DNA of 64,000 nucleotides. It comes from Ischnura elegans (Eukaryota > Arthropoda > Insecta > Odonata > Coenagrionidae). The stretch is taken from the NCBI RefSeq assembly GCF_921293095.1, contig NC_060257.1:63868472-63932471 (forward strand), written 5' to 3'. Positions 25,901-34,259 of the stretch are shown here, one piece after another. Below the pieces are notes generated by a model. It ran no database searches. It saw only the letters and a program-made list of their open reading frames with translations, and was not told where the DNA came from. The translations under genes were made by a program, and so were the position numbers. Numbering within the stretch: position 1 is the stretch's first letter; each line of letters starts with the position of its first letter.

Positions 25901-28155
25901 TGCTTGAACTGTGCTAGAGCTCAGACTGCACTGTGACTGGGCTGGATAACTTGACTGGAGCTGTACTATGGCTCAAACTGGACTAGAAAACATGACTGCC
26001 AAGGAAGCCAAAGAGGCAAATGAATTGAGCGGCCATGCCTTAACAAGACTTTCATTTTTATGTTTATAATCATGAGTATATTTGTATTTAATAAATTTCT
26101 TTTATTTTCATATCTTATTGTCATTTATTGTGCTCCACGGCGTTAGTACTTAAACTTCATCAACAAAAACTATCGAGGTGGGCATATTTGTGGCAACTAG
26201 ACAAATAGCACTGAAGTAAATTGTGGTGGTTTTTATGTTGAGTGCCCGTTGATGTGCAGAATAGGATTTGTCAATTTTTCTCATAGAACCTTCGAACCTA
26301 GAAGTGCTTTGATAGCAATATTTTTAGTACCATAAACTTTGTTCATATTAAGGAAATGGAACGTAACAAATTTAGTGAGTGCCTGTTAGGAATATGGTCT
26401 ATCTTTCCTTAGACTAGTCAACATTCGAATGAGTGTAGTCGTTTTGGCCACTGTTATCTCTCTGCGGTTTTCTGATTGGATCAGGCAACCAATCTTCACA
26501 AACACCTAAAAAGGGAACTATGTATATATCTTTGCTAATTGGCCTATCTTGATTTAATTCTGCTTCTTGTTTTCAATAAGATATAGAGGGAATGCAATAG
26601 CCACATCAAGACTGTCAATTATTGATTCATGGAAAGAGTATTACAGTAAAAACTGTGCTATGGCAACTGCACTGTGACTCTGCTATGGCAGCTGCACTGT
26701 GGCTGTGCTATGGCAACTGCACTATGACTGTGCTAAGGCAACTGTACTGTGACTGCGCTATGACAACTTCACTGTGACTGTGCTATGACAACTCCACTGT
26801 GATTGTGCTATGACAACTGCACTGTGGCTGTGCTATAGCTGTACTGTGATGTTTCAATTCAAGTGCAGTCTATGTAGAATTACAGTACAGTCCTTTTATC
26901 ACAGTTACAGTGCAGCTTTAGTACAGCCACAGCACAGATTTTTTTGTATGGGTTCCCTCACTGCAATTTGACAAAGCAATAAAAAGCAATAAGAAAGGAA
27001 ACTGATTATCTCACAGGCTGGCAGCACAAATTTTGTTGGGATAATGCTTTGCACCTTCCTGCATACTTGTCAGAAATTCACATAGGTAACCAGTTTAATC
27101 ACCTTGATGCAGAGTAGACCCTGACTGGTGCATTTGGTGAGCAGCTGCATCCCATCCTAAGAAAAAAATACATCACAGAAAATTACAAAATGTAGGAGAA
27201 AAAACGAAAGAGTATACAAGATTATTGTCAATTTCAAAAGTAGGGTGTATGGAATTGTGTGATTCCCTTTTCCTTAGCTAACAATAAGCATTGATGGGCA
27301 TGATAATGCAGAAAATGCGACGAAATGAGGAGTTTTTTTGCTTATAAGATTGAAATCTAAGGAAGAGAACATATATCCCAGGACCGATTGCCCTCTCATT
27401 CCTTCTGGATCACAAAAATTTTAATCTCTCATTCCTCCTATTTTTTATCATTCACATCCAAGAATAAACTGTTGTCTTGATGGCCTCACGCCATATTCAC
27501 TGATTTCCAAAGCATTGATGGGCGTTATAATGGATATAATACGATGGAATGAGAAAATTTTTGCTTATAGATTAAAAATCCAAGAAACTACAACTGCTAA
27601 TAGGAGTAATACCATAACTGCCAACATGCTCAGTATATGTATAGGTACACTATACAATTAAGAATAGGAGGTTTATACAAATGAAATCCATTTTGGATAC
27701 TTAAACATGATTCAGCTGTGTACATAAATAAATGAGCCAATGGAAAGGGAATATCAAAATACAGTAGCGCTGTCATCATTGGATTCAGACAAATTCGAAT
27801 TCAACTAAGTACTAAGCAAGCTAAAGGGCGAATGAAAAATTTATCTTGCGCGAATTCTCAAGAAATCGAGTGAAAATAACCCCTAAAATTCATAAATAGG
27901 AGACTATGTCCAAGAGAGTGGATTCAAAAACATAAATACTACACACATACCTAAGGGGACATGCTGCGTAGAGCTTGAACTTCTGCTGACAACAGGAGCT
28001 GCATTGGGATAGCTGCTGCTGAACCCTGCACTCGTTCTACCGGTTACAGCTTCTCCACTGTAAAAATACTTGCAGCCGTCTCCTTGGCATGATTCCTTCC
28101 GACAGAAACTGCATGTTTTCTTGGTGGCAGACTTAGAACTACTGCTATTGCCCAT
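10912..28155 (-). CDS. Six-exon gene, unrecognised protein with three OB/cold-shock-like modules
   Basis: Exons 28155-27951, 27156-27103, 22704-22264, 21158-19659, 13324-13164 and 10947-10912 join in matching phases (1,1,1,1,0) with GT...AG borders. They give 798 residues ending YLGR-stop. The N terminus MGNSSSSKS fits an N-myristoylation site and is followed by CSFCRKESCQGDGC, a possible zinc site. Residues 60-330 are Ser/Thr/Pro-rich and probably disordered. Three modules follow, near 341-439, 537-622 and 682-760. They share a pattern of GxVxxI, GF/LV, a hydrophobic F/Y pair, xIGxxV and AxxAW, suggesting a repeated beta-barrel (cold-shock/OB-like) fold. That is my inference; I recognise no named family. 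The exon 4 start is uncertain: acceptors at 21158, 21137 and 21047 all keep frame, giving 798, 791 or 761 residues. A role in RNA binding is possible but unproven. Confidence 0.8.
11631..11785. mobile_element. Short TA-flanked inverted-repeat MITE
   Basis: The ends read CCGTATATCTCCGAATATAG and, inverted, CCGTATATGTCTGAATATAG, each followed by a C-rich stretch. TA dinucleotides flank both sides (11629-11630, 11786-11787), as for Tc1/mariner-type insertion. No ORF. Confidence 0.7.
12209..12815. mobile_element. AATAGGG MITE, copy C (in last intron of the large gene)
   Basis: Same orientation as copy B. The left end is degraded (AGGTTGGTTTCCTATT); the right end is GAAACTACCCTAT. It contains the CTAGCAGGTAGCAGAGTACC palindrome and GTGACATCACGTGG, a decayed form of the CRE/E-box block. 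Confidence 0.75.
14115..14285. repeat. Near-perfect hairpin with CCGAAACCATGGTCGG motif
   Basis: Arms of about 80 bases pair with a handful of mismatches around a loop at CCCATTATA. The right arm reads CTTGATAATGGCACAAG, then TTACCGAAACCATGGTCGG, ahead of an AATAAA. It lies in the 13.3-19.7 kb intron of the large gene, so in RNA it would form a very stable stem. The core is related to the hairpins at 43800-44191 and 49788-49909. Confidence 0.8.
14616..15341. mobile_element. Non-autonomous pogo/Tigger-like element, copy 1
   Basis: The ends are CAGCACATTCCCGATTATTT and, inverted, CAGCAGACTCTCGATTATCC. TA duplications flank the element at 14614-14615 and 15342-15343. The CAG terminus, TA target and GATTATCCGG stretch fit pogo-type Tc1/mariner elements. 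No transposase frame survives. It is related to 18116-18595, in the opposite orientation. Confidence 0.8.
16000..16510. repeat. Dispersed repeat with internal duplication
   Basis: 16185-16500 matches 41386-41645 (shared GTTCTAGACATTTTT, AATCAGCGTGAACTTATAAC and a GCTTACYGCTTWACC end). In addition, 16035-16130 and 16361-16455 are direct copies (ATACTTTTGTGGAGTAAATC onward). The 41.4-kb copy has hAT-like CAGGGCCGGTT ends, which suggests this is a diverged relative. Confidence 0.6.
16722..17090. repeat. Long inverted repeat, arms about 165 bp, 20-bp loop
   Basis: The arms (16722-16900 and 16918-17090) pair at roughly 90 percent identity. They share TATACTGGTTGCTAATCTCC, CCTCCCCTCAAACACAACTC and AATATGGAACTAACTG. 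The loop holds CATATACCGCTGCC. No ORF. In the large gene's pre-mRNA it would give a long double-stranded stem. Confidence 0.8.
17499..17829. mobile_element. TTAA-target MITE, copy 1
   Basis: Termini CACGTTGCGTACCG and CGTACGCAACGTG with TTAA on both sides (17495-17498, 17830-17833), as for piggyBac (or Kolobok) insertions. It contains direct ATGACGAGAATCTTCGTCAT-type blocks near one end. No ORF. Copy 2 lies inverted at 24246-24514. Confidence 0.85.
18116..18595. mobile_element. Non-autonomous pogo/Tigger-like element, copy 2
   Basis: Starts CAGCAGACTCCCGATTATCC and ends ATCGGGAGTGTACTG, with TA at 18114-18115 and 18596-18597. The interior shares blocks with 14616-15341 in reverse (CATTCACGGGAGCACCGTG, TTGCAAGACATTTAAGTG-type). 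No transposase. Confidence 0.85.
18719..19042. repeat. 162-bp direct tandem duplication
   Basis: Two adjacent copies with period 162 (18719 and 18881) begin GCTTGTGAATTGTG and contain AATAAATATTATTATTACC. The ATT-rich segment resembles the 3' tail of a LINE. The copies are nearly identical, so the duplication is recent. Confidence 0.85.
19282..19541. mobile_element. hAT MITE, copy 2 of 2
   Basis: Starts CAGTTGCGCTGACTCC and ends GGCCTCCCTG. The flanks CAAATATA (19274-19281) and CAAATCTA (19542-19549) match at 7 of 8 positions. It is the same family and orientation as 2915-3175. It lies just downstream of exon 4 of the large gene, inside the following intron. Confidence 0.85.
23094..23763. 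mobile_element. AATAGGG MITE, copy D
   Basis: Full-length copy in the same orientation as copy A, with both ends (CAATAGGGTAGTTTCCTT and GGAAACCACCTTATTG), the CRE-like TGACGTCACACGG block and the CTAGCAGGGTACTCTGC palindrome. It lies in intron 3 of the large gene, between exons 2 and 3. Confidence 0.85.
23925..24190 (+). pseudogene. mariner transposase C-terminal fragment
   Basis: A plus-strand frame reads LSPSDFPMLLALKKHLGG, then MKFATDSKVQRVNDYL. This corresponds to the last catalytic block of mariner transposases (SPSDFHLFGPLKKHLGG...) and the helix that follows. After a stop, a further frame gives LRRKIAEAKTF, similar to the family's DYVEK tail. The N-terminal DNA-binding region is absent. 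It begins just after MITE copy D, inside an intron of the large gene. Confidence 0.6.
24246..24514. mobile_element. TTAA-target MITE, copy 2 (inverted)
   Basis: Starts CACGTTGCGTACGGATGACG and ends CAGGTACGCAACGTG, with TTAA at 24242-24245 and 24515-24518. It is the reverse of 17499-17829 and about 60 bp shorter, having lost one of the two direct blocks near an end. Confidence 0.85.
24828..25151 (+). other. 107-codon open frame without start codon, unrecognised
   Basis: Open on the plus strand from just after a possible acceptor (ACACCAG at 24821-24827) to a TGA at 25149-25151. There is no ATG near its beginning. The composition is protein-like, with segments such as TEWNYSDLHLNSYEGED, IGSIIVGGPVAQTWHLHKLL and DQYDVRICDGHCASEQL. 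It lies antisense inside the large gene's second intron and matches none of the repeats here. It could be a terminal exon of a nested gene, or a fragment of an element or retrocopy. I recognise no family. Confidence 0.35.
25743..26952. mobile_element. 1.2-kb terminal-inverted-repeat element with minisatellite
   Basis: The ends are CCCATACAAAAAAATCTGTG and its reverse complement; the inverted match continues with substitutions for about 60 bases. The interior is dominated by short CTGTGACTG/ACTGTGCT variants and holds a 25-bp tandem array at 26648-26845. There is no transposase frame and no convincing target duplication beyond TT. The superfamily is unknown. Confidence 0.7.
26648..26845. repeat. 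25-bp minisatellite, about 8 copies
   Basis: The unit is GCTATGGCAACTGCACTGTG plus GACTGT, with one to four changes per copy. It lies near the right end of the 25743-26952 element, and its motif resembles that element's own terminal repeat, so it probably arose by internal expansion. Confidence 0.85.
27290..27600. repeat. Diverged direct duplication
   Basis: 27290-27380 and 27512-27600 share GCATTGATGGGC, AATGAG and TTTTTGCTTATA-type blocks in the same order, offset about 220 bases. Intronic, no ORF. Confidence 0.5.
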
Positions 28156-28690
28156 GACGGAGACGTTTTCATTAAACTAAAATAGGAGCAATACCAGCGG
28201 CGCGGCGATGAGTCACCCAATGAAGTAAAAATACAATGTTTGAATATATAACACTAGTATTCCCTCTCAGCCATAAGCGATGAATAGTACAGCATTTCAA
28301 TGATGCAAAATGCCGTACTCCAGAATATAACGATCCTTACGTCGCTGTTTCACTGCCGAAGAACGGACTGTAGGAAGATAGTCGCCCTCAGATAAACGAC
28401 TGTACTCCCAAAGACAGGTGTAGAGGAGTCACGTCGCAGTTTAATGGTGTATTACTTTTGTCAACTATTCTCTAAACAAAAACGATGAAAACGAAACAAC
28501 AACAAGAACGACGGAAACATGGGGATTCCATTAGTGGAATGCACGTAATATTCGCAGAGCCATCACAAAACCAAAACAATCATATGACGTCACAACAATA
28601 GATAGGACATCATCCGCAAGATGGGGGTCGCGTAGCACTTTAAACGCGCTCATCTCTCTGGTGATTCAAAAGGCATTTTCCACTATGAAT
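28156..28690 (-). promoter_or_regulatory. Probable promoter region of the large gene (unresolved)
   Basis: The 530 bases upstream of the first exon contain no obvious TATA box. A CRE-type TGACGTCA lies near 28585. A G/C-richer stretch near 28195-28210 breaks the AT background. The transcription start cannot be placed from sequence alone. Confidence 0.3.
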
Positions 28691-29196
28691 AAAGACATAA
28701 GCGGATTTGGTGGAGGTGGGGGAACGGTACCCTCCCAGACGTTTAATAAATAGACAAAATTTTTTATACGTTCGTTTTATGCTGTGTATTACGGAGTCTC
28801 AATCATTAAATTTCATATTAAAATAAAGAGAATATTTCGTACAGTAATGGGGTGTTTGCATGGATTTTTTTAGCGATATATGCGAAAACTTCACTTCATC
28901 CTAGATACAGAAATGCTATTTAAACTTAAATTTAGGGTAATTTTGGCCATTTCTGGCTGCGTAAAAAATTACCCGGTTTGAACGTCCGCGAAAACTAGAA
29001 AAATGAACATGGCCGCCTGTGACGTCACGTGCCCGTAACTTCGAGTACTTGCCGTACGGGTATGCTGTAGTGAATGGTTACGCGAAAGGCAGGTCGTGTC
29101 ACGCTCCCATAGTGCATTTCGGTTTGATCATCTTGGTTCCCACCTGTCTGTTGTTTACATGGTGTTTGCATAGGGCATATGAATTAATTTCAAAAA

Positions 29197-29348
29197 ATTG
29201 TGTGCTGCAGTGCTCCGATTTGCTCCAATTCCACGAAAAACGGAGTATGAATATTTCGTTTTCCTTCTGATCGTAAAAGAAAGGCTCCTTGGTCGATAGA
29301 TTGCAGAAGAAACAAATGGAAATCTACAATAACATCGCACATTGTGAG
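29197..29348 (+). pseudogene. Decayed THAP first exon (left end of THAP transposon)
   Basis: The plus-strand frame reads VCCSAPICSNSTKNG, a stop, then IFRFPSDRKRKAPWS and RRNKWKSTITS, followed by a GTAAGG donor at 29349. The Cys pair, the FP, the W and the R..KW order match the THAP zinc finger. The start is ATT where ATG is expected, there is one in-frame stop, and the final Cys-x2-His pair is missing from this exon. Exon-like pieces follow at 29795-29890 and about 30070-30201, with AG and GT borders. Confidence 0.6.
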
Positions 29349-31039
29349 GTAAGGAAGTGACAATATTATAAGTATTTTTTGCCTGTATTTGTACTTTGTA
29401 AATATTTATATATTCAACGTAAGTCTTAATAATTCTAGCAATAGTCTATGTCAATGAGGGAACGTCACATAGTAGAAATATAGGCTTCTCAAAAGTTGTT
29501 GACAACGCTGTTGTCACCAGCATATTTTGATACGGATTCATCACGCTTTGCCTTGAAATTATGTTAAGTAATGCAAAAGTGCCAAACTTTTCAATGTTAT
29601 TTATTACTTCGGGTCATGTTTCATACGGAATAATACGGAAATGGTGCATTTTCATTGTAAATTAGTAGAATAATCGGATCGTATGTAGGCTCGCTTGCGC
29701 CAGTATACATTTCTTCAATTCAGTTTTATACGTGCAATGGATAATGCCTTCTCTGTTCAGAAATTCCTCAATTTTTACGAATATTATTATTTAGGTTTGT
29801 TTCACTGCGGAGAAGTTAAGAGTGTCGTCAACAGGATGGTCGCAAACTACATAAACAAACTGCCGTTCCAACAGCGATTTCTGGAAAAAGGTATGTATTC
29901 TGAAGATAAGTTATACAAAGTTTGAATAAGTTTACATAGTTTTAATATTACAAATTGGCGACAGTCGAATCTAGTCTTTTCTAATAATTTCAGTTTTTTA
30001 TGCACTTTTGGAAGTCGTAATAAGATGTCCTGTTAAACTCGTGCATTCGTTATACGTTATGCATAGAAATTCTTGCATCCAAACAACTCGGATATCAACC
30101 CGTGTGCTGGAGGAGAGTTGGTGGAAGAACCAGACGTTCCCGACTGTCAACAGGACGAGATGTTGGTGATTAATTAGGAAATCCGGATGCTGAAAGCAAA
30201 AGTAAGTGTATTATGATATTATGGAAAAGTATTTACAAATTATGATTGTGAAGTTCAATGCAACCATGTACGAGAAAGTTATATGCTTTACTCGAGTTTT
30301 AATTCTGCTAGTGTGTAGTAAATTTATGAGTTATGTAGTAGAATATTGAATTATCACTTGTTACGTTATTTGTTTGGCTTTCAGTTAACTTTTTTGTATC
30401 AGTGCTGTTGAAGTGATATTTTCATGATACTGGATATTATGCACACCGAATTGCAGTAACCTATAACTTCATACATGGACTCCTTCGCGTATAAATTTAT
30501 ATAAAGCCTATGTACCGTTTATAAAGTTGTCTGGTAGTTTTTGAGAATGTCGCAAAGTATATCTTCATTTAAAGGAAGGGTCTATTGACAGGAATTTAAT
30601 TAAAGTGTGGGCTATAGGGATATCAATATATGGCAGTTCAATTATTTGACAGTTATTTGAGTGCAGTCATTGTGTGTTGAATTCATGGGAATAAGGACAT
30701 GTGGTATTATGTGAGGTTAAGTTATTGAGAGTGTAACAGTAGTGTGGGAAAAATAGACCTTAAATCTATGCTATCATTCATTTACTGTGTAAATGGTGCA
30801 ACAACATCAGCCCATTTTATTGTGGATTAGTGCAAAAGTTGAACATTATATGGCCAAATTCATGCAAAAAGTAATAAATATTCAACATTGTAATAGATAC
30901 TAATCATTATATGTGTTAATAGATTACCCACTGTAGGATGTGAATCAATACGGTGAAGCCTAATGAAAATGACCACATACAATTTATAATCTGATATTAT
31001 TGTGATGAGCATTGCTTTTCGCAGGCATTACCTGTCCTT

Positions 31040-32010
31040 CCTATGCAAACTATTTCCAAGGTTGTTCCTATTATTTCTGCCATTTTTTCAGGTTGAACTA
31101 TGATGAGCTAGTCAGGTGAAGCAGCAACAAAATAAAAATGTACTCATGAAAGCATTTGAACTGTGGAATGACTGCTGGATAAATTAAGGAAGCAGGTGAC
31201 CGTCTTATGAGGAATACTGCCTAAGTCTTGGAAGCTGTTTCATAAGTACACAGGTGTAAGTAGATGTTTTTTTCCATTGTCCTCCCTTGCAATCGCAAAA
31301 TATTGTTATAAATTTATAACATATTACCAAGGTTGTTTTTATCATTATTGTCATCCTTCTAGGTTGAATGGTCTATGGTCAGTTGAAGCGTGTACATATT
31401 ACTCATGAGAGCTGGTAAAATCATTGGAATTGTAGAATTTTGCTGGATAATTTAAGGACAATGTGACAGTTTCCTGGGGGAACATTATTGAAAGAAGTCA
31501 TAGATGCTGTTCCACAACCATAAAGGTGTAAGTAGATGTATTTTTTCATCCAGTCCTTCCCTTGCTACATATTTCCATGGTTGTTCTTTTAATTCTAATA
31601 ATTCTTCTAGGTTGATATATGATCCATGGTCAGGTGAAGTATGAACATGTTACTTATGAGAGCTGGTAAAATCATTTGAATTGTGGAATGTAGATAGAGA
31701 AATTAAGGAAGCAAGTGAGAGTCTTATGGGGAACATTGTCGGAAAAGTTTATGAAGCTGTCTCATAACCACACATGTGTAAGTAGGTGCATTTTTTCATC
31801 TTGTGTTCCGTTGCAACATATTCCCAATGGTGTTCATATCATTATTATCATTCTTCTAGGTTGAATTATGATCTATGGTCAGTTGAGGCATTAACACGGT
31901 ATTCATGAGTGATGGTGAAATCAGTTGAATTATGGAATGATGGCTGGAGAATTTAAGGAAGAAGTTGGTTGCCTCATGAGGATTATTTATTAAAAAAATG
32001 GTAAGTCATG
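31040..32010 (+). repeat. Four tandem exon-like modules, 250-270 bp each
   Basis: Units centred on GGTTGAA at 31091, 31362, 31610 and 31859. Each has a pyrimidine tract and AG just before GTTGAA, the block TATGGTCAGTTGAAG, a GGAA(T)GTGG block, and then CACAGGTGTAAGTAG, which looks like a splice donor. The frames are closed by stops in each unit. This looks like repeated duplication of one exon with its intron borders inside the THAP transposon. Confidence 0.7.
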
Positions 32011-32079
32011 TAAGAGAATTAGAACTTGTTTCAATAATGTTAATGTGCACATTTTTCCCACCCTTTTATAGGCTACAAA

Positions 32080-34060
32080 ATATTTTTGTAGGATTAGTTT
32101 GGGAATTGGGTAGTATTTAGTAATGGCATGAGCTAGCTTGTGTTATTTGAGAATATGATACCTTATATATTGCTATGAACAGCCTTTCATATAGCTGGCA
32201 AATGCTGAATGACATGTTAACTTTATTCTCATGTTTGGTTAATATGTGAGATTTTACAACCTGTGAAAGTTATGTAGCATGTATTGTTTCAAATAGTCTT
32301 TGTAATTCTATTTCAGATGTTGTGTTTTCTAGCAGCCTGGTGCAATGGTTATTGATGAACTACTTGAAGAACAGTTATTCTTATTCCAGGATGATAATAT
32401 GCATATTATAACTATCCCTCTTAATGATCAGTGCACACTCATATGACTTATGTGAATATAGATACAGTTTTGTGATTAACTTAACCGTGGAGATTGTAGT
32501 GAATTATAATATAAGAATGTGATTATGATGAGCCTGGATGATTTATTTCTCTCTCCATCAATGCAACATTATTAGTATAGTTTGACTGCATATTGAGATG
32601 CACCATATCTTTCCTTTCGGGGTTATCTCCTGCATTTAGCTCGGTATTAATCATTTCGTTTCATTTAATACCCATTATGTCTGTACCCCACCCTGTATCT
32701 ATAGTGCATTTCAACCCATAATATATCCATTAAAATTAACACATGAGCGAGGTATTCTACTGGATTTGTAAAACTACTTCCTACAATTTAACAGGCTTTA
32801 TGCTTCAGTTATTTACATCCATGATTGTCTTGTCATTGTTAATTGTCTGAGTCTAATTGCTCAATTTGGAATGCATTTGCTCCGTGCAGCATTTGCTGAC
32901 TTAAAATCAGTGATTGAGTTTGGAATCCATCCTATTCTAATTAATGTTCTGATGTATATTCATTTATTGCAGTTAATAAGTTAGATAAAATCAGGGCAAA
33001 GCTGTTATAATGCAAGTATATAATGCAATGCAAATTATAATGCAATGCTGGTATATGCTATTGGAGTATATGAGGCCTTATGCATTGCTGTGAACTTGTC
33101 ATTTTGCAGGCATATGGTAATGGTGAATGGCATTTCAACTTTATTTTACATATTTGGATAATGTGTGAGACTACTGCAATCTGCAATCCTTGGAAATTAT
33201 GTAATATGTACTGTTTCCGATGGTCTTTTTAATTGTATTTCAGGTTTGCAAGGATTTTATTAGGATCTTACATCAGGAGGAATATCAGTATATTTAGAAG
33301 TTGATGATTTTAAGTATGGAATTGATGTTTAGTACAATCCATTTATTTTAAGATATTATTCTATGAACTACAAACACAATTACATAGTTCTGATTTTTTC
33401 GGGATCATGGTTTAAGTGTTGTTGGGTATTCTATACACTGACCTATAATGATAACTTGGATGAACATAACTTTTTCCTTTTGAATGTTGATTTCCCATGA
33501 ACATACTTGTGCATCTCAAATTGAATGGTTTGTTCAATTAATTACATTGTTAACTCTTCGGTTTACTTTGTCTCATGGTATTTATATGTTATGTTTTCTA
33601 GCAGCCTGGTGCAGTGGATAATCATGAACTATTTGAAAAACTGTTCTTCTTAATCCGGGACAGGATACTATGCATTAAGTGGCAGGCTGGATTTGTAATC
33701 CTGAGGGTGATACCTGTTGTGTGGACCTTACTGCTACATTTGCCAGCATTAGCAAAATCATCATTCCTTAAAGTCTAGACATTATGGCAGTGCACCTTTA
33801 AATGGATGTTTTAAAAGCCTTAAATTATGTGCATCTGTTTTGAAATTAGTTTGATCAAATTGTACTACTATTTCAACAAAATTATATTTTATTTATTCTG
33901 GAAAAATATTCTATTGCCCATGACTTTCTGTTTTAATGATCAAACATTACTTTATATGACTGTAATTGTAAATAGTTATGTGATTTACTGAACTGTGGAG
34001 ATTGTAGTGAATTTTATTATAATATAAGGATGTGATTACGATGTGCCAGCTTTTTTTATT
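32080..34060. repeat. Interspersed segmental duplications in THAP transposon
   Basis: 32265-32330 resembles 33170-33245 (TATGTAGYATGTA, TCTTT(T)AATT(C)TATTTCAG). 32325-32400 resembles 33590-33665 (TGTTTTCTAGCAGCCTGGTG). 32455-32550 resembles 33955-34055 (AATATAAGRATGTGATTA). The order is kept but the offsets differ (900-1500 bp), so duplication was followed by insertion or loss. Confidence 0.65.
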
Positions 34061-34259
34061 TCTATCCAGCAATTCATCTCAATAAGTATTTTAATTGTTA
34101 ATGGTCTGGGTGTAATTTGGAATGCATTTGCTCTGTGCTGAATTAAATGCAGTTGCAGTCAGATTATTTGTCATGATTCTTAGAAAATTGGTAAGCAGAT
34201 GGTTCTAGTATTACATACATGATTTGGAGTAGCAATGTTAATAAATTCACAACCCTCTT

